Below, in pieces: positions 8,887 to 18,277 of a stretch of DNA of 43,622 nucleotides. Source of the stretch: Campylobacterales bacterium (lineage in GTDB: Bacteria; Campylobacterota; Campylobacteria; Campylobacterales; Sulfurimonadaceae); NCBI GenBank assembly GCA_014859655.1, contig JACUTT010000016.1:1-43622 (forward strand). The letters run 5' to 3'. The translations under genes were made by a program, and so were the position numbers. Every line of letters begins with the position of its first letter. Position 1 is the stretch's first letter. The notes below the pieces were generated by a model. It worked only from the letters and a program-made list of their open reading frames with translations, had not been told where the DNA came from and searched no databases.

Positions 8887-9150
8887 TTAAGCGATTGCGT
8901 TGACAGCAGAGTGCAAACGGCTAACTTTGCGTGCAGCAGTCTCTTTTTTCAAGATGCCCTTGCTTACAAACTTGTGAATCTGCTGGTTAGCTACTTTGAA
9001 TGCTGCGGTAGCATCTTCTTTGTTTCCTGCTTCGATCGCAGAACGAACGTCTTTAACAATGTTCTTAAGACGAGTGCGGAAAAAACGGTTGCGCTCAGTC
9101 TTTTTGATTGTTTGACGGATACGTTTTACGGATGATTTATGGTTCGCCAT
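8887..9150 (-). CDS. rpsT: 30S ribosomal protein S20
   Basis: Small basic ribosomal protein, 87 aa, binding 16S rRNA. The N-terminus [13 protein letters not shown] and the helical Lys/Arg-rich pattern are characteristic of S20. It is divergent from glmM and sits upstream of prfA. The leftward ribosome site GAAGG lies about 9 bases before the ATG. Confidence 0.97.
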   Translation of the reverse strand: MANHKSSVKRIRQTIKKTERNRFFRTRLKNIVKDVRSAIEAGNKEDATAAFKVANQQIHKFVSKGILKKETAARKVSRLHSAVNAIA

Positions 9151-9350
9151 ATCAATGTTTCCTTCTGGTTTTTTTTAAGTCTAGAATTTTACCTGAAATA
9201 GAATTAAATTTAAGTTAAGTCTAATGTGTATATTTGGAGATTGGACCAAGCTGATTCGATAAAAGCACTTTTTCATTATAATCAACCGCAAAAAAGAGAA
9301 GTGATGCTAAAATCTTATTTATATTATATGGATAGTCATTAGGAGAATTT
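9151..9350. promoter_or_regulatory. Divergent promoter region rpsT / glmM
   Basis: 200-base AT-rich gap between divergent genes. A TATAAT hexamer at 9277-9282 is a good -10 candidate for glmM. A ribosome site AGGAG precedes glmM at about 9341-9345. No other structure was recognised. Confidence 0.5.
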
Positions 9351-10688
9351 ATGAAATTATTTGGAACAGATGGCGTACGCGGCCAGGCAGGTGCCTTCTT
9401 AAATGCAACGATGGCGATGCAGGTTGCTATAGCGGCCGGGATCTATTTTAAAAAGCATGCCAAGACAAAAAAGATCCTTGTCGGAAAGGATACGCGCCGA
9501 AGCGGCTACATGATCGAAAATGCGATCGTGAGCGGACTGACGGCGATCGGCTATGATGTGGTGCAGATCGGGCCGATGCCGACACCGGCGATCGCCTTTT
9601 TGACCGAAAATATGCGCTGTGACGCGGGAATCATGATCTCCGCCTCGCACAACCCCTTTGAAGACAACGGGATCAAGTTTTTTGACGCAGAGGGAAACAA
9701 GCTTTCCGAAGAGATAGAAGCAAAGATCGAAGAGATCTACAACAACAAAGAGCTGTTGAGCACCTCCTGCGTAACAGGAAAAGAGATCGGGTATGCACGC
9801 CGCATCGACGATGTGATCGGGCGCTACATCGTCCAGCTCAAAAACTCTTTTCCCCGGGAGCTTTCGCTTCAGGGCCTGCGCATTGTCCTCGACACGGCTA
9901 ACGGCGCGGGGTATCGTGTAGGGCCGACGGTGCTTGAAGAGCTCGGTGCAGAGGTCATTGTGATCCATGACGAGCCGGACGGGTTCAACATCAATGAAGA
10001 CTGTGGGGCGTTGCACACCAAAGACCTTTCCCAGGCGGTGGTAAAGTACAGAGCCGATATCGGTATCGCCCTTGACGGAGATGCGGACCGTCTGGTGGTC
10101 ATAGACGAAAAAGGGAAGGTGGTTGACGGAGACCAGCTCCTTGGCGCCATGGGTGTCTATCTGAACAAACGCAAGATGCTGCGCGGCGGCGGTGTCGTCG
10201 CAACGGTGATGAGCAACCTCGGTCTCGAGGAGTATCTCAAAGAGCACAAACTTCAGCTTTTCCGCTCAAACGTCGGGGACAAGTTCGTACTTGAGATCAT
10301 GAACGAAAAGGGGATAAACTTCGGCGGTGAGCAGAGCGGGCATGTTATCTTGCATGACTTTGCAAAGACAGGCGACGGGCTGATGTCCGCACTTCAGTTG
10401 CTGGCCCTGGTTCTGGAGTCGGGCAAAAAAGCAAGCGAGGTGCTTCGTCCTTTTGCGCTCTATCCGCAACAGCTGCGCAATATAGCGATCAAAGAGAAGA
10501 AGCCTCTGGAGAAGATAGAAGGCTTGAAAGAGCGTTTGGATGAGATAGAAAGCTTGAAGATGCGCCATCTTGTCCGCTACTCGGGCACGGAGAACAAACT
10601 GCGCATTCTGCTTGAGGGCAAGGATGCCAAGGTCTTGAATGCAAAAATGAATGAACTGGTGGCGTTTTTTGAAAAAGAACTGGCTTAG
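9351..10688 (+). CDS. glmM: Phosphoglucosamine mutase
   Basis: Converts glucosamine-6-phosphate to glucosamine-1-phosphate for UDP-GlcNAc, hence peptidoglycan and LPS. 445 aa, the usual length. It begins [11 protein letters not shown] and has the phosphoserine loop [12 protein letters not shown], the metal-binding DGDADR, the sugar-binding GGEQSGH and the C-terminal phosphate-binding [10 protein letters not shown]. The next gene, lspA, overlaps its end in another frame, pointing to translational coupling. Confidence 0.98.
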   Translation: MKLFGTDGVRGQAGAFLNATMAMQVAIAAGIYFKKHAKTKKILVGKDTRRSGYMIENAIVSGLTAIGYDVVQIGPMPTPAIAFLTENMRCDAGIMISASHNPFEDNGIKFFDAEGNKLSEEIEAKIEEIYNNKELLSTSCVTGKEIGYARRIDDVIGRYIVQLKNSFPRELSLQGLRIVLDTANGAGYRVGPTVLEELGAEVIVIHDEPDGFNINEDCGALHTKDLSQAVVKYRADIGIALDGDADRLVVIDEKGKVVDGDQLLGAMGVYLNKRKMLRGGGVVATVMSNLGLEEYLKEHKLQLFRSNVGDKFVLEIMNEKGINFGGEQSGHVILHDFAKTGDGLMSALQLLALVLESGKKASEVLRPFALYPQQLRNIAIKEKKPLEKIEGLKERLDEIESLKMRHLVRYSGTENKLRILLEGKDAKVLNAKMNELVAFFEKELA

Positions 10689-11184
10689 TCTGCTTTGGCC
10701 TATGGCCCTTGCCATAGCAGGAATTTTTATTGTCGATCAGGGGATCAAGGAGTGGGTTGTCCTGACGGCTGTGGATATGTACAAAGTCCCGGTTGAGTCG
10801 CTCAGAGAGGGATTCTATCCATTAGTAGAGGGCAGCTGCATCAATCTCGACCTGGTCTTCAACAAGGGCGTGGCATTTTCGATGTTCGCCTTTTTAGAAG
10901 AGTGGCTCAAATGGATACAGCTTCTGCTTATCTCGGGGGTCGTAGTCTATACGCTATACCTGGGCAAACGGGTCTATATCATGCCTGTGGGGGTCTTGGT
11001 CGGGGCGGGTTTTTCGAACGTCTACGACCGTTTCATCCACGGAGGTGTTGTGGACTATGTCCATTGGCACTGCGGGTTTGATTTTGCCATTTTCAATTTT
11101 GCGGATGTGATGATCGATATTTCGGTGGTCTGGCTGCTGTGGATAAACTGGAAGATAGGCAAGGAAGAAAAAGCAGAAGCGTGA
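10651..11184 (+). CDS. lspA: Lipoprotein signal peptidase II
   Basis: Inner-membrane aspartyl protease that cleaves prolipoprotein signal peptides. About four membrane segments are visible; the catalytic aspartates are in [14 protein letters not shown] and FNFADVMID. The start is uncertain: ATG at 10651 overlaps glmM by 38 bp, while an in-frame TTG at 10669 would give the more usual short N-terminus (KKNWLSLLW). With the first start the protein is 177 aa. It shares an operon with glmM. Confidence 0.92.
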   Translation: MNWWRFLKKNWLSLLWPMALAIAGIFIVDQGIKEWVVLTAVDMYKVPVESLREGFYPLVEGSCINLDLVFNKGVAFSMFAFLEEWLKWIQLLLISGVVVYTLYLGKRVYIMPVGVLVGAGFSNVYDRFIHGGVVDYVHWHCGFDFAIFNFADVMIDISVVWLLWINWKIGKEEKAEA

Positions 11185-11191
11185 AGATAGG

Positions 11192-11208
11192 ATCCGGCAA
11201 GGCCGGAT
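11192..11208 (+). terminator. Hairpin after lspA
   Basis: A 7-bp stem ATCCGGC/GCCGGAT with a 3-base loop lies just after lspA, followed only by TTGTG. It is a weak terminator candidate ending the glmM-lspA transcript before the convergent hypothetical gene. Confidence 0.4.
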
Positions 11209-11226
11209 TTGTGAAGCTAAGACTCC

Positions 11227-11631
11227 CTACTCTTTCTCTTTTTTTCTAAAGAGGTGGTAATTTCCTTCCTCAAGCATCTCTTCGACATACTTTTTGCTCT
11301 GTTTGTTGCAGGCCGTCCATATGCCTGAGGGCAGGCGGACTTCAAGTCTCTTCTTCTCTCTAAACTTGATGATCTTTTTCGGGCTCAAGACCTTCGTGAT
11401 CGCACCAAAATCAAACTCCGTCAGGTCGATGTCTTTCTTGTAGAAAAGCGTCTGCTCTTTGAAGTTGTACCATCCCGGGATACCCTCTTCCGTATAGGGG
11501 ACCTCGTAGCCGTTTTTGAACTTAACCATGATCTTGTAGTGGCTCTCTTCATACACATTGACGATCTCGCCGAGGCCAAAGACCATACCGAAAACTTTTT
11601 CGCCCTCTTTGGCATTTTCAAAATAGCCCAT
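11227..11631 (-). CDS. Hypothetical protein, about 134 aa
   Basis: I do not recognise a named family. The likely start is ATG at 11631 (MGYFENAKEGEKVFG), which has GGGAG upstream; the reading frame extends further but without a better site. The protein is soluble, with a beta-rich segment VFGLGEIVNVYEESHYKIMVKF and a GYEVPYTEEGIPGW stretch resembling a small barrel or Tudor/CarD-like fold, then a basic C-terminus ending in KKEKE. It has no signal peptide or membrane segment. It lies after the aroC terminator and is transcribed separately. Confidence 0.7.
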   Translation of the reverse strand: MGYFENAKEGEKVFGMVFGLGEIVNVYEESHYKIMVKFKNGYEVPYTEEGIPGWYNFKEQTLFYKKDIDLTEFDFGAITKVLSPKKIIKFREKKRLEVRLPSGIWTACNKQSKKYVEEMLEEGNYHLFRKKEKE

Positions 11632-11710
11632 CTTTTTCTCCCGATATTTTATTGTTATTTGTGTGTATATGGTAGCTTGTTTGTGATGTTTTTGCAAGGT
11701 TTTATCTGTA

Positions 11711-11751
11711 ATAAAAGGCAGCAAAAAGCTCGTAATCGAGCCTTTTGCTGC
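11711..11751 (-). terminator. Intrinsic terminator of aroC
   Basis: A 15-bp stem (11718-11732 with 11737-11751, one mismatch, TAAT loop) is followed on the minus strand by CTTTTAT. It lies directly after the aroC stop and is the clearest rho-independent terminator in this part. Confidence 0.75.
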
Positions 11752-11770
11752 TGCGGCGAGGAAGAGGGTA

Positions 11771-12844
11771 TTATTTGTAGTAGTTTAAGAGGCCATCCAT
11801 CTTTCTGCCCATATTGAGCAGGAGCATATCAGCGATAACAAGAGCCGCCATGGACTCGGCAACAACCGAACCGCGGATAGCGACGCAGGGGTCATGACGC
11901 CCCTTGAGAGCAAAGTGCTGCTCTGCATTGTGGATATCGATCGTCTCTTGCTCGATGAAGATAGAAGGGGTCGGCTTGAAGTAGACCGAGACATTGATAT
12001 CTTCGCCGTTGGAGATGCCGCCGAGGATGCCGCCGGCATGGTTTGTGCTGAAGTGCTCAGAGGTGATAGAGTCGTTGTTGGCTGAGCCTGTTGTGCGCGA
12101 AGAGGCCATGCCGTCTCCGATCTCAACGGCTTTTACCGCATTTATCCCCATCATCGCCTCGGCCAAAACGGCGTCAAGTTTATAGTAGAGCGGCTCGCCT
12201 AGTCCGATAGGCGCACCTTTGATCTTCACCAGCACGGCGCCGCCGACAGAGTCATGTCGGTTTTTGGCCTCGAGTATCGCCGCTTTTTGCGCGGCTTCGG
12301 CATTTTTGTCCAGGGTGTAGATCTCGCTGCTGCTGACATAGTCAAAATCATGCGTTTCGCTTCGTATGCCTGCGATTTCGATAATGCCGCTTTGGACCTC
12401 GATACCAAGCCCTTTGATCATCAGCTTGGCAATCGCGCCTGCGGCAACACGGGCCGCTGTTTCACGCGCAGAGGAGCGTCCGCCGCCTCTGTAGTCGCGG
12501 ATACCGTACTTGTGCCAGTAGGTAAAGTCGGCGTGTCCGGGACGGAAGACCTCTTTGATGTTAGTGTAGTCTTTGGATTTTTGGTTGGTGTTGTAGATCA
12601 CCATGGCGATGGGCGTTCCCGTGCTCAGTCCCTCAAAGGTGCCGCTGAGGATCTCTACCCTGTCCTCTTCTTTGCGGGCGGTGGCAAACTCGTTCTGTCC
12701 GGGTTTGCGGCGGTCAAGCTCGGCCTGGATGAAGGCTTCGTCTATAGCAAGACCGGCAGGCACGCCGTCAACAAGACAGCCTATGCCGGCCCCGTGCGAC
12801 TCTCCGAAAGTCGAGAAGGAGAAGCGGATTCCGAAACGGTTCAT
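11771..12844 (-). CDS. aroC: Chorismate synthase
   Basis: Last step of the shikimate pathway: EPSP to chorismate, needing reduced FMN. 357 aa. Signatures include [15 protein letters not shown] near the N-terminus, [14 protein letters not shown], and [20 protein letters not shown], with the C-terminal [12 protein letters not shown]. Its ATG overlaps the rnc stop (ATGA at 12841-12844), so the two are translationally coupled. Chorismate is also the precursor of the futalosine menaquinone pathway, for which mqnD lies elsewhere in this window. Confidence 0.98.
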   Translation of the reverse strand: MNRFGIRFSFSTFGESHGAGIGCLVDGVPAGLAIDEAFIQAELDRRKPGQNEFATARKEEDRVEILSGTFEGLSTGTPIAMVIYNTNQKSKDYTNIKEVFRPGHADFTYWHKYGIRDYRGGGRSSARETAARVAAGAIAKLMIKGLGIEVQSGIIEIAGIRSETHDFDYVSSSEIYTLDKNAEAAQKAAILEAKNRHDSVGGAVLVKIKGAPIGLGEPLYYKLDAVLAEAMMGINAVKAVEIGDGMASSRTTGSANNDSITSEHFSTNHAGGILGGISNGEDINVSVYFKPTPSIFIEQETIDIHNAEQHFALKGRHDPCVAIRGSVVAESMAALVIADMLLLNMGRKMDGLLNYYK

Positions 12845-13521
12845 ATGTGCCCCCCTTTGAGTTTTTCCAGTGCGATAAAGGCAGCTTCCTGCTGGGCGAC
12901 TTTTTTGCTCTTGCCGCGCGCCTTGGCATACTCTTTGTCCTGGATATAGACAGCGATCTCGAACTCTTTTTTGTGATCCGGCCCGCTGGTCGCGACAAGA
13001 CGGTAATCCGGAGTGACGCCGAACTCTGCCTGGGTAAGCTCCTGCAGAGTCGTCTTGAAATCTTTGAAGAGGGTGTTCATGTCGATAACGGGATAGACCT
13101 CGTTGAGATAGCGGTGTACCAGTTTTTCAACATGAGAGAGCCCTACCTGTAGATAGATCGCGCCCATGACTGCCTCAAATGCATTCGAAAGCAGGGAGGG
13201 TTTGAAACGGCCGTTGTTGTTCTCTTCGGCATTGGAGAGATAGATATATTTTCCCAGACCGATATGCTCCGCCAGACGGGTAAAGCCCTCTTCGTTAACG
13301 ATAGAAGCGCGCATTTTTGAGAGTTTCCCCTCATCAAAGTTGGGGAACCTCGTAAAGAGGTACTCGCCAACGACCAAGTCCAAAACCGCATCACCGAGAA
13401 ATTCCAATCGCTCATTATTGTAGGGCTGCTTGTAGCTTTTGTGCGTCAGCGCTTCAATAAGGAGCTGTGGATCTTCAAAATGATAATCCAGAGCTTTTTC
13501 CAGTTTATCAAGATTTTTCAC
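12841..13521 (-). CDS. rnc: Ribonuclease III
   Basis: Double-strand-specific endoribonuclease, 226 aa. The RNase III signature [16 protein letters not shown] gives the acidic metal site, and the C-terminal dsRNA-binding domain ends with a [16 protein letters not shown] helix. It lies between rnhA and aroC in a minus-strand run, 9 bp after rnhA. Confidence 0.97.
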   Translation of the reverse strand: MKNLDKLEKALDYHFEDPQLLIEALTHKSYKQPYNNERLEFLGDAVLDLVVGEYLFTRFPNFDEGKLSKMRASIVNEEGFTRLAEHIGLGKYIYLSNAEENNNGRFKPSLLSNAFEAVMGAIYLQVGLSHVEKLVHRYLNEVYPVIDMNTLFKDFKTTLQELTQAEFGVTPDYRLVATSGPDHKKEFEIAVYIQDKEYAKARGKSKKVAQQEAAFIALEKLKGGHI

Positions 13522-13530
13522 AATTTTCCT

Positions 13531-13965
13531 TTAATTTTTAAGTTCATCTTTGTATTTTTGCGCCGTGTCACGGGCCAATTGGTCACAGCGTTCATTCTCC
13601 ACATGCCCGACATGTCCTCTCACCCAGACGGCATGGACATGATGCGGCGCGGAGGCCTCTATGTAGGCTTTCCAGAGATCAGGGTTTTTCACCTTTTTAA
13701 AATCTCTTTTGATCCAGCCCTCAAGCCACTCGTTGATCCCTTTGACAACATACGAGGAGTCGGAGTAGATCTCCACCCGGCAGGGCTCTTTCAGTGCACG
13801 CAAACCCTCTATAACCGCCAAAAGCTCCATGCGGTTGTTGGTCGTGTGCACTTCTCCGCCGGTAAGAATCTTTTCGCTCTGCTGATAGCGGATGATGGTG
13901 CCATAGCCTCCAGGACCGGGGTTGCCAAGCGCACTCCCGTCACTGAAAAGAGAGATTTGCTTCAA
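13531..13965 (-). CDS. rnhA: Ribonuclease HI
   Basis: Cleaves RNA in RNA:DNA hybrids. 144 aa. The catalytic acidic residues are in FSDGSALGNPGPGG, the NRMELLAVIEGL segment and the SDSSYV segment, with VRGHVGHVENERCD at the C-terminus, which is the classical type 1 pattern. Its start overlaps the end of the upstream TPR gene by 26 bp. Confidence 0.97.
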   Translation of the reverse strand: MKQISLFSDGSALGNPGPGGYGTIIRYQQSEKILTGGEVHTTNNRMELLAVIEGLRALKEPCRVEIYSDSSYVVKGINEWLEGWIKRDFKKVKNPDLWKAYIEASAPHHVHAVWVRGHVGHVENERCDQLARDTAQKYKDELKN

Positions 13966-14983
13966 AAGCAGCCTTTGTCAACAGCATCTCGTTTCTCAAG
14001 GTATCGATCTGCAGACAGTTTGGACAGCGGTGAAACGAAAAAGGAAAAACCTGTTTGCATGCACCGCAGAGATACTCAAACTGCAGATCGGCACCCTGAT
14101 AATTTGCGGCTCTTAGGTTGATCAGAACGTCAAGCTCAAAAACACTGCTCTGCTGAGCAGTGTTGATAACGCCTTTTGCACTGTACAACTCACGCAAAAA
14201 AGAGTTGGAGGCAATTATATCTAAATCGAGATGACGGGGTTCTAAATCCCACAAGATATCTGCAATGCGCGGGCACAGGGATTGGTCCAGGTTTTTCCAT
14301 GCGAGCTGCGGGGCATGTTTGAAAAGATACTCGAAGATCATGTAGGCCAGCTGATGGTTCGTCTTCTGCCAGGCAATAATCTTTTCTACTTTCTTGTCAG
14401 AGTGCAGGGTCGGGTCAAACTGCATGGAGATGATGGTAAGGTACATCGCATCTTTTGCGATCTCAAGGTCCATCTCGTCAAGCGGCTCCAGTATCTCTTT
14501 TGCCTTGTCAAAATCACGCATCCTTTCATAAATGACCAGCAGAAACTGCAAGGCCGAAGGGGTGCGCGGATGATGTGAGAGTATCTCCAGAAAGAGCTTT
14601 TTTGAACGCTCCAGGAAGCCTGCTTTCAAGTAGGTCTGTCCCAGTAGAAGCATCGTCTCTTTACGCGAATCAACAGAAAGCTTTTTTTCCAGCAGAGCAG
14701 CATAGATCTCGATGCTTTTTTCATAATCTCCATGCTGAAAGTAGGTCGTTGCGAGCAGATGCATCGATTTGTACGAAAGCGCAGGGGTCTGCAAGAGGTT
14801 GTCAAGCTCTTTTTCCGTCGGAAGGGAGTGAAAGCCTTTGATGAACTTGTCGATGCTTTTTTCATCCTCTTTGCTCTTGTAATGTCCCCACCAATAGGAG
14901 AAGAAGGCAACAGTAAAGACCAGGGCAAAAAAAAGAATGATCCCGAAGAGAGGGTCTTTGTACTCTATAAACAAACCTTCCAC
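13940..14983 (-). CDS. TPR protein with C-terminal zinc ribbon, LapB-like
   Basis: 347 aa. An N-terminal membrane segment (about residues 10-28, ILFFALVFTVAFFSYWW) anchors a cytoplasmic array of tetratricopeptide-like helices, and the C-terminus has a rubredoxin-type CGAC...CPNC metal site. This order is that of LapB (YciM), which controls LPS synthesis through LpxC turnover in enterobacteria. Whether it has the same role here is inference. It begins the minus-strand run with rnhA, rnc and aroC. Confidence 0.75.
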   Translation of the reverse strand: MEGLFIEYKDPLFGIILFFALVFTVAFFSYWWGHYKSKEDEKSIDKFIKGFHSLPTEKELDNLLQTPALSYKSMHLLATTYFQHGDYEKSIEIYAALLEKKLSVDSRKETMLLLGQTYLKAGFLERSKKLFLEILSHHPRTPSALQFLLVIYERMRDFDKAKEILEPLDEMDLEIAKDAMYLTIISMQFDPTLHSDKKVEKIIAWQKTNHQLAYMIFEYLFKHAPQLAWKNLDQSLCPRIADILWDLEPRHLDLDIIASNSFLRELYSAKGVINTAQQSSVFELDVLINLRAANYQGADLQFEYLCGACKQVFPFSFHRCPNCLQIDTLRNEMLLTKAAFEANLSFQ

Positions 14984-15092
14984 ATGATTCCTTAGGCAAA
15001 CTGATATGAAAAATTATAGCTAAAATAAATGCAGGCAGAGGTAAGAGATCATGCTGTTGAGCCTCTTTAAGAAATCTAGAGCTAAGTCGTTG

Positions 15093-15098
15093 TATAAT
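15093..15098 (+). promoter_or_regulatory. Candidate -10 box for ccoG
   Basis: A TATAAT hexamer lies about 60 bases before the ccoG start in an AT-rich divergent gap (14984-15160) that also serves the minus-strand LapB-like gene. No -35 box is evident, as is usual for Campylobacterota. Confidence 0.4.
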
Positions 15099-15160
15099 TG
15101 TGATATATAAGTGATTTTATATAATTATAATTACATCAGATTATGCAAGGAGATGTGCAA

Positions 15161-16597
15161 ATGGCAGAAATAAGTAAAAAATTAAAAGTTTCAGAGTATT
15201 TAAAAGGCTGGATAGCCCTGCGGTATATGCGTTATGTGGTGTTCGTCTTTGCAACACTTTTCACCTTGACTATTCCCTGGGTCACCGTCAATGGAAGTCA
15301 TTTCTTTCTATTGAGTTTTGTCGATTTTAAACTGCATCTATTTTTTATTACCTTTGATATGCAGGAGCTTTACCTTCTGCCGTTCTTATTGATGTTGCTG
15401 TTTGTCGGCGTCTTTGGCGTGACGGTCTTGGGCGGGCGCATGTTCTGCGGCTGGTTCTGTCCGCAGACGATCTTCCGCGCGGCCTTTAGGGATCTTATCG
15501 AGACAAAGATCTTCGGTCTGCGCAAAAGCATCAAGAACAAACAGAAAGAGCCGGATTACTCCACGACGATCAACAAAATAAAGCGTGTTACTATTTTGGT
15601 CATCTCTTTTGTTCTGGCTGGCCTGGCTGCAGCAGATGCCTTGTGGTTCTTTATTCCGCCGGAGCAGTTTTTCGATTATGCCGCCAATATCGGCGACCAC
15701 CCTATATTTATGGGAGCGTGGGTCGGTATTACTGTTTTCTTGGTCTACGACATCGTCTTCTTGCAGGAGAACTTCTGTGTCTATGTCTGTCCCTACTCGC
15801 GTATTCAGTCGGTGCTCTATGACGATGACACGATCATGGCGATCTATGACAACAGCCGTGGCGGACGCATCTATGATGATGAGCACAACAAGCTCGTCAC
15901 CAAGCAAAACCAGCTGGCCCCGGATGATCTGTGTACGACCTGCGAGAGCTGTGTGACGGTTTGTCCGACCCATATCGATATCCGCAAGGGACTGCAGCTG
16001 GAGTGCATCAACTGCTTAGAGTGTGTGGATGCCTGTACGAAGGTAATGGCGAAGTTCAATGAACCGAGCCTTGTCAACTGGTCAAGTGTGCGTGAGGTAG
16101 AGAAAAAAGAGGGCAAAACCCGTTTCTTCCGTCCAAAGATCATCGGTTACGGGGTTGTCTTGACGGCGATTCTCGCGATTTTACTGGTGATGGGTGCGGA
16201 AAAAGAGCTGATGCTGATCAACATCAACAAGCAGCCCCGCCTGTATAACATTGAAAATGCACAGGGGAAACCTCTGGTCGAAAACGCCTATACGATCCTG
16301 ATCCAAAATACGCAAAATGAAGACCATCAGTTTTATATCGAGATCCTGAACAACGACAAGGTGACGGTGGCGCAGCCATCACACCCTTTCACGGTCAAGC
16401 CGGGAGAGAAGATCAAAAAGACATTGATTCTCTCCACGACAGAGGTCCTCGCAGACGATGAGCGAAAAGATACGATCCTGGAGCTCAAAGCCAGAGCCTT
16501 TGCCGTCGATGCTAAGGAGACGATCTCCGTAGAGAGAGACATCCGTTTCACCTATCCCCGCGCCGACATCCTCCGCAAAAAGATGGAGCGCAACTAA
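15161..16597 (+). CDS. ccoG: Cytochrome c oxidase accessory protein CcoG (RdxA/FixG family)
   Basis: Membrane protein with iron-sulfur clusters needed for assembly of cbb3-type cytochrome oxidase, probably in copper reduction. The start is set at ATG 15161 because AAGGAG lies about 8 bases upstream; an earlier in-frame ATG at 15143 lacks such a site. Several membrane segments are present, with the GRMFCGWFCPQT motif, two ferredoxin-type clusters (CTTCESCVTVCP and CINCLECVDACT), and a C-terminal Ig-like periplasmic domain. The organism therefore very likely respires with cbb3 oxidase. Confidence 0.95.
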   Translation: MAEISKKLKVSEYLKGWIALRYMRYVVFVFATLFTLTIPWVTVNGSHFFLLSFVDFKLHLFFITFDMQELYLLPFLLMLLFVGVFGVTVLGGRMFCGWFCPQTIFRAAFRDLIETKIFGLRKSIKNKQKEPDYSTTINKIKRVTILVISFVLAGLAAADALWFFIPPEQFFDYAANIGDHPIFMGAWVGITVFLVYDIVFLQENFCVYVCPYSRIQSVLYDDDTIMAIYDNSRGGRIYDDEHNKLVTKQNQLAPDDLCTTCESCVTVCPTHIDIRKGLQLECINCLECVDACTKVMAKFNEPSLVNWSSVREVEKKEGKTRFFRPKIIGYGVVLTAILAILLVMGAEKELMLININKQPRLYNIENAQGKPLVENAYTILIQNTQNEDHQFYIEILNNDKVTVAQPSHPFTVKPGEKIKKTLILSTTEVLADDERKDTILELKARAFAVDAKETISVERDIRFTYPRADILRKKMERN

Positions 16598-16620
16598 AAA
16601 GAGCTCTTTGGCTCTTTTTT
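16596..16620. terminator. Bidirectional terminator between ccoG and the HDOD gene
   Basis: AAAAAGAGC pairs with GCTCTTTTT across a 6-base loop, giving A-run and T-run flanks on both strands. It sits exactly between two convergent genes. Confidence 0.75.
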
Positions 16621-18199
16621 ACCCCTGTACCCGCTTTTTCAGAAGCGTCAGGGCCTCTTCGAGCAGGCTTAGCTCAAGTCCTGCCCTTTTCATCACATAG
16701 ACAACACCTTCCGGAATCCTCTCCAAGAACTCTCCTCTGGGCGTCACCATCTGATAGACCACGGCATTTGCACTAGCAAGGGCGCTTATACGCTCGTTCG
16801 GCGCGTTAAACGGCGAGTCGCTATAGCGGATGGCATCGATCAGTTCGCGCTCCAGAGTCCAAAACTCCAAGATATCGGCACTCACAAAGGCCGTGCTTGT
16901 CCTGAGCAGCTTCACTTCGGCGGCAGAATAGCCCTCTGTTGCCGAAGAACTCTTGAACGCTCCCAGAAGATCTGCGCCCAGAAGCTCTTTGTTGATCAGG
17001 ATCTGCCCCAGGTTTCCAAGGATGGCAGAGCTGCCCAAAATGGAGAGCTCTGCGGCGTTGACGCGGGAGTACCAGCTGTTCATCAGGGCGAGCCGCAGCG
17101 CCGAGGCCTGCTTGAACTGCTCCTCATTGATGTTGTAGGCTTCGAGATGCAGACTTCCCAAAGAGTAGGCAAGGTCGCTCAAAACAAGGACTTTGACCAA
17201 GCGTTTGCCGAAGGCTGCGACGGCTTTTTCCAACGATGAGGTGGTTTCAAGTCCGTAGATGGGAGAGGCGGCCGCATGCAGTATGTTGGCGGTTGTGATC
17301 GCATCGGATTCAATCGTAGAGATGATCTCTTTGATGGAGCTTTCGGGATCCTCGCAGAGGCGGGAGATCTTTTTTACAGAGCTGGGAAGGGGATCAAGCC
17401 CTTGGATGAAGCTGTAGATCTTTTGATGCGAGATCAGCGTATGGACTTTTGAGAAGTGCGAGGTCACGAGATTGTGAAGCTGGCGCTTGAGGTCGCTGGA
17501 TGTGATCGGCGAGGGGATGAGGTGGACCAGTCCCTTCAAAAGAAGACGCGATTTTTGATGCACGCGCAGCTGAGGAACCGCCGTAATAAGGGCGATGTCG
17601 GGTTTTAAGGCAAGCAGCTGCATGGCGACCTCTACGGACTCCTTCTGCAGGTTCAAGATGACGATATCGACAGTGCCGCCAAGAAGAGATGCTTTGAGCG
17701 CATCAAGAGAGCTGGCGGTTTCTACCTTTTTGAAGACATGACTAAGCGGCGCCTTGATCGCCAAAGCCCGGGCGGCATTGTTGTCGACGTAGAGCAGACT
17801 CAGCCCCTGCATCACCTCTGAGGTCTTCGTGTAGTCGTTGAGTATGCTGATCTTTGAAAAAAGCCTTGTATCAGCAGGAGAGAGAGGCATGTTGGCGTAG
17901 AGCTGCTGGCACCATGTGAGCATTTGTGCAAGGCTCGATTGCAGCCATTTCAGGTCGTGCTCGCTGACACAGTCCGGAGTGGTACGCAGGGCATTTAAGA
18001 TGTTTTCACCCGCAGATGCAAGGGCATGAAACTCAGTGAGTTCAAGATAGGAGGAGGATGCTTTGTAGTTGTGGAAGACGCGAAAAAGTTTGGCGGTCGC
18101 CTCGCTCTGTTGTGTCTGAAGCAAGGCAACCTGTTCGCCTATCAAAGTTAGATCCGCGCAAAGCCGCTCAGTAAAAAGCTCTAAAAGTTCACTCTTCAT
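16619..18199 (-). CDS. Hpt-like / pseudo-receiver / HDOD signalling protein
   Basis: Three regions are visible. Residues about 1-100 resemble a histidine phosphotransfer helix bundle, with VFHNYKASSSYLEL (H43) in place of the usual HxLKG-type site. Residues about 140-260 resemble a receiver domain, but the phosphoacceptor region reads DIVILNLQKE, with Asn where Asp is expected. The C-terminal half is an HDOD domain (LPSSVKKISRLCEDPESS, then NILHAAASPIYGL). HDOD proteins regulate signalling and motility but have no known catalysis. The start is taken as ATG 18199; a TTG at 18208 is also in frame. The function is unknown. Confidence 0.75.
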   Translation of the reverse strand: MKSELLELFTERLCADLTLIGEQVALLQTQQSEATAKLFRVFHNYKASSSYLELTEFHALASAGENILNALRTTPDCVSEHDLKWLQSSLAQMLTWCQQLYANMPLSPADTRLFSKISILNDYTKTSEVMQGLSLLYVDNNAARALAIKAPLSHVFKKVETASSLDALKASLLGGTVDIVILNLQKESVEVAMQLLALKPDIALITAVPQLRVHQKSRLLLKGLVHLIPSPITSSDLKRQLHNLVTSHFSKVHTLISHQKIYSFIQGLDPLPSSVKKISRLCEDPESSIKEIISTIESDAITTANILHAAASPIYGLETTSSLEKAVAAFGKRLVKVLVLSDLAYSLGSLHLEAYNINEEQFKQASALRLALMNSWYSRVNAAELSILGSSAILGNLGQILINKELLGADLLGAFKSSSATEGYSAAEVKLLRTSTAFVSADILEFWTLERELIDAIRYSDSPFNAPNERISALASANAVVYQMVTPRGEFLERIPEGVVYVMKRAGLELSLLEEALTLLKKRVQG

Positions 18200-18244
18200 C
18201 TGCCACAACTTTAAATAATATTTTTTGAGAAGGAGAAGCGCACA

Positions 18245-18266
18245 AAAGGCTCCTCTCGCGGAGGCG
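18245..18266 (-). terminator. Terminator of purM
   Basis: On the minus strand a GCCTCC...GGAGCC-type stem with a short loop is followed by TTTTGTG, just after the purM stop and before the HDOD gene. Confidence 0.55.
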
Positions 18267-18277
18267 TTTTCTGTGAT

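Noticed and set aside
9399-10247. 282-codon minus-strand frame opposite glmM
   Set aside because: It is fully inside glmM on the other strand and shows no recognisable domain; glmM is complete and conserved.
12254-12949. 231-codon plus-strand frame opposite aroC and rnc
   Set aside because: It spans the junction of two conserved genes on the other strand and has no family features.
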